A stretch of 5,896 nucleotides of DNA from an uncultured Nitrososphaerales archaeon. GTDB lineage: Archaea; Thermoproteota; Nitrososphaeria; Nitrososphaerales; JAAOZN01. A model generated the notes under the pieces. The model was not told the origin of the DNA. It made no database searches and saw nothing but the letters and a program-made list of their open reading frames with translations. The stretch lies in NCBI GenBank assembly GCA_938029515.1, contig CALJAQ010000047.1:1-5896 (forward strand), given 5' to 3'. Both the position numbers and the translations under genes were made by a program. Position 1 is the stretch's first letter. Each line of letters starts with the position of its first letter. This document shows, piece after piece, positions 4,775 to 5,896 of this stretch.

Positions 4775-4866
4775 TGCGGTCGCCGGGATTTGAACCCGGG
4801 TCGCGAGCTTGGAGGGCTCGTGTCCTAGACCAGGCTCTCCGCTTCTTTGCTCTGGACGACGACCGC
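4775..4866 (-). tRNA. tRNA-Gly(TCC) with D-loop intron
   Basis: On the minus strand: acceptor GCGGTCG pairs perfectly with CGACCGC, followed by discriminator A (4775). The D-arm is GTCC/GGAC; the anticodon stem is CGAGC/GCTCG around loop CCTCCAA, giving anticodon TCC (glycine, GGA codons). The variable region is CGAC, and the T-arm is CCGGG TTCAAAT CCCGG. CCA is not encoded. Position 33 is C where U is nearly universal. The D-loop is 17 nt too long; removing 4835-4851 leaves AGCCTGGTCTA, the archaeal glycine consensus, and a 75-nt tRNA. A TTTAAT-like box about 28 bases upstream (near 4891-4897) could be the promoter. The leader can pair GACCG (complement of 4874-4878) with CGGTC of the acceptor 5' strand. 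It lies 39 bases downstream of the ABC permease stop on the same strand. Confidence 0.92.
4835..4851 (-). other. 17-nt tRNA intron between positions 15 and 16
   Basis: The intron reads AGCAAAGAAGCGGAGAG. It fits a relaxed bulge-helix-bulge: the exon GTCC faces intron GGAG (three pairs plus a G-G mismatch); an inner helix GC/GC closes an AAAGAA loop; and two 3-nt bulges, AGA and AGC, are each cut after their second base. Splicing at these points by the archaeal splicing endonuclease gives exactly the consensus D-loop. A 14-nt alternative with different pairing would leave an extra GG in the loop and is less likely. Pairing is weak, so experimental confirmation matters. Confidence 0.75.
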
Positions 4867-4905
4867 CGTTAGACGGTCTGGTTAACGGTGATTAAAGCGT
4901 ATATG

Positions 4906-5772
4906 CTATTTAGAGAGGTATCTCCAGGAGAGGATTATTCCTAGGGTTGAGAGTGTTGCTGCGAAGGCTGCTAGGTACGTGAAGCCGAAGATTAGGTCAG
5001 CCATGCCTGGTGAAGCTAGTAGAAGCTGTCTGCATATGTCTGCTGCGTAGCTTATTGGGTTTATCTTGGCTATGCTCTGTAGCCACGTTGGCATGTAGTT
5101 TACTGGGAACATGGCGTTGCTTGCGAAGAGTATGGGTAGGTTTAGTAGGTTCATGATAGCCATCTGCGCCTCCCAGCTTGTTGAACGTATGGCTAGTGTG
5201 ACGAATAGTGAAGCGAAGCCTATTATTAGTAGGAGCAGGGCTGAGAATGCGCCCAGCAGACCTATTGGGGTTATGTGTGAGAAGTCCATTCCGAGTAGTA
5301 TGGCTAGTATGAGCACGATAGCGGCTTGGACTAGTGCACGCACCACCGTTGATGTAACTTTGGCTATGGGTATGGCGCCTCTTGCTACTGGTGTGCTGAG
5401 AACCTTATCTAGGAAGCCTAGCCTTCTGTCCCAGACTATTGACATGCCGCTGAACATGGCTGTGAATATCGATATGAATGTGAGCATGCCTACTGCTAGG
5501 TATGAGAAGTAGTCTTGTGCGCCGAAGGTCTGTAGCATTATCTGCCTACCTATCTGGTTTACTACATCTTTTGGTATGTTTAGGCCTGGTATATTGAACG
5601 CGCTTTCTGTGAATAGCGCTGTTATGTTCATTGCTTTGCCGAATAGTGCTAGCCAGATGAATGGTTGTATCAACGACATCATGAAGATAAATGGCACCTT
5701 ATACCATTTCTTGAGGTCTCTGTTTGTTAGAGCCCATATGCCGTGTAGCGGGCTTGTATCAACCTTATCCAT
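4906..5772 (-). CDS. ABC-2 type transporter permease
   Basis: A 288-aa integral membrane protein with about six hydrophobic segments (roughly 26-46, 88-108, 143-163, 169-195, 207-223, 257-282), the normal layout of ABC-2 permeases of the DrrB/NodJ type. Family marks are WDRRLGFLDKVLSTPVARG (114-132), the coupling segment that normally contacts the ATPase, and INPISYAADICRQLLL (237-252). A long outer loop lies between segments one and two. It pairs with the ATPase whose end is encoded 3 bases upstream; the two would form a dimeric exporter for a lipid, drug or polysaccharide. The substrate cannot be read from sequence. The ATG is supported by GGGGGT about 5 nt upstream. The gene is intact. Confidence 0.93.
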   Translation of the reverse strand: MDKVDTSPLHGIWALTNRDLKKWYKVPFIFMMSLIQPFIWLALFGKAMNITALFTESAFNIPGLNIPKDVVNQIGRQIMLQTFGAQDYFSYLAVGMLTFISIFTAMFSGMSIVWDRRLGFLDKVLSTPVARGAIPIAKVTSTVVRALVQAAIVLILAILLGMDFSHITPIGLLGAFSALLLLIIGFASLFVTLAIRSTSWEAQMAIMNLLNLPILFASNAMFPVNYMPTWLQSIAKINPISYAADICRQLLLASPGMADLIFGFTYLAAFAATLSTLGIILSWRYLSK

Positions 5773-5775
5773 GTT

Positions 5776-5896
5776 CTACCCCCTGGCTTTGCGCAGCGTC
5801 CTTCTGAGCGACATCATTTCTTCTTCGCTCGCTTGCTCTGCTCTCAGTGAGCGGCCTGTGTATTCGAGGTAGACTTCATCTAACGTCGGTTTGATC
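5776..5896 (-). CDS. ABC transporter ATPase, C-terminal end (partial)
   Basis: Only the last 39 residues are in the window; the gene continues past 5896. They begin IKPTLDEVYLEYTGRSLRAE, which matches the conserved tail of DrrA-type ABC-2 ATPases (PTLDDVFL.LTGR), followed by a charged tail ending LRKARG. Nucleotide-binding motifs lie outside the window. The stop at 5776-5778 is 3 bases before the permease start, and the permease Shine-Dalgarno overlaps this stop, so translation is likely coupled. Confidence 0.88.
   Translation of the reverse strand, partial: IKPTLDEVYLEYTGRSLRAEQASEEEMMSLRRTLRKARG
5778..5783 (-). promoter_or_regulatory. Shine-Dalgarno of the permease inside the ATPase stop region
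   Basis: GGGGGT on the minus strand, overlapping the TAG stop of the ATPase and 5 nt ahead of the permease ATG. It supports both the chosen start and operon coupling. Confidence 0.65.

Noticed and set aside
4775..4866. tRNA-Gly as an integration site for the methylase-nuclease operon
   Set aside because: No copy of the tRNA 3' end and no integrase gene were found elsewhere in the window.
5111..5512. Plus-strand open frame of 133 codons, and the one at 5576-5872
   Set aside because: Shadows of the ABC-2 permease and ATPase tail, which have clear family motifs on the minus strand.
1..5896. CRISPR array
   Set aside because: No regularly spaced repeats of 23-40 bases; the only tandem repeats are coding ones in the SNase stalk.

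Overview
The window looks archaeal. Evidence: TATA-like boxes about 26 bases ahead of start codons that have no Shine-Dalgarno, next to other genes that do have GAGGT-type sites; a tRNA-Gly of archaeal consensus interrupted by a small intron in the D-loop; a threonine-rich, membrane-anchored SNase-like nuclease of a type seen in archaea; and an ABC-2 exporter pair. A TACK-type lineage (for example Bathyarchaeia or a relative) fits, but this is an impression from protein style and cannot be proven from 5.9 kb.

Layout. 52-807 (minus): intact surface-anchored thermonuclease-like gene. 808-889: promoter region between divergent genes. 890-1331: a 442-bp element with about 36-bp terminal inverted repeats (18 bp perfect at the tips), flanked by an exact 8-bp direct repeat TTAGAGGT, which is the signature of transposition. 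Its interior is almost filled by one frameshifted winged-helix gene and holds no transposase. 1419-1595 (minus): a stop-riddled fragment resembling a RidA/YjgF protein. 1661-1909 (plus): a small helix-turn-helix/Cys-cluster gene broken by two single-base indels. Damage is confined to 890-1909; the genes on both sides are open.

2119-4436 (plus) is the most interesting part: a compact three-gene operon with a leaderless TATA promoter. It encodes a DNA amino-methyltransferase with TSPPYW; a protein with two LAGLIDADG-like motifs whose catalytic acidic residues appear to be replaced; and a 165-aa PD-(D/E)XK nuclease. The first two genes overlap by 26 bases and the third follows after 4 bases. My reading is a restriction-modification-like system in which the LAGLIDADG protein supplies DNA recognition and the PD-(D/E)XK protein supplies cleavage. 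That division of labour is inference.

4437-4774 holds no convincing gene, only short repeats and a 15-codon ORF with a perfect Shine-Dalgarno. 4775-4866 (minus) is tRNA-Gly(TCC) with a 17-nt D-loop intron. 4906-5896 (minus) is an ABC-2 permease preceded by the C-terminal tail of its ATPase, which runs off the window. By eye the methyltransferase operon is richer in A+T than the ABC genes, consistent with acquisition as a unit.
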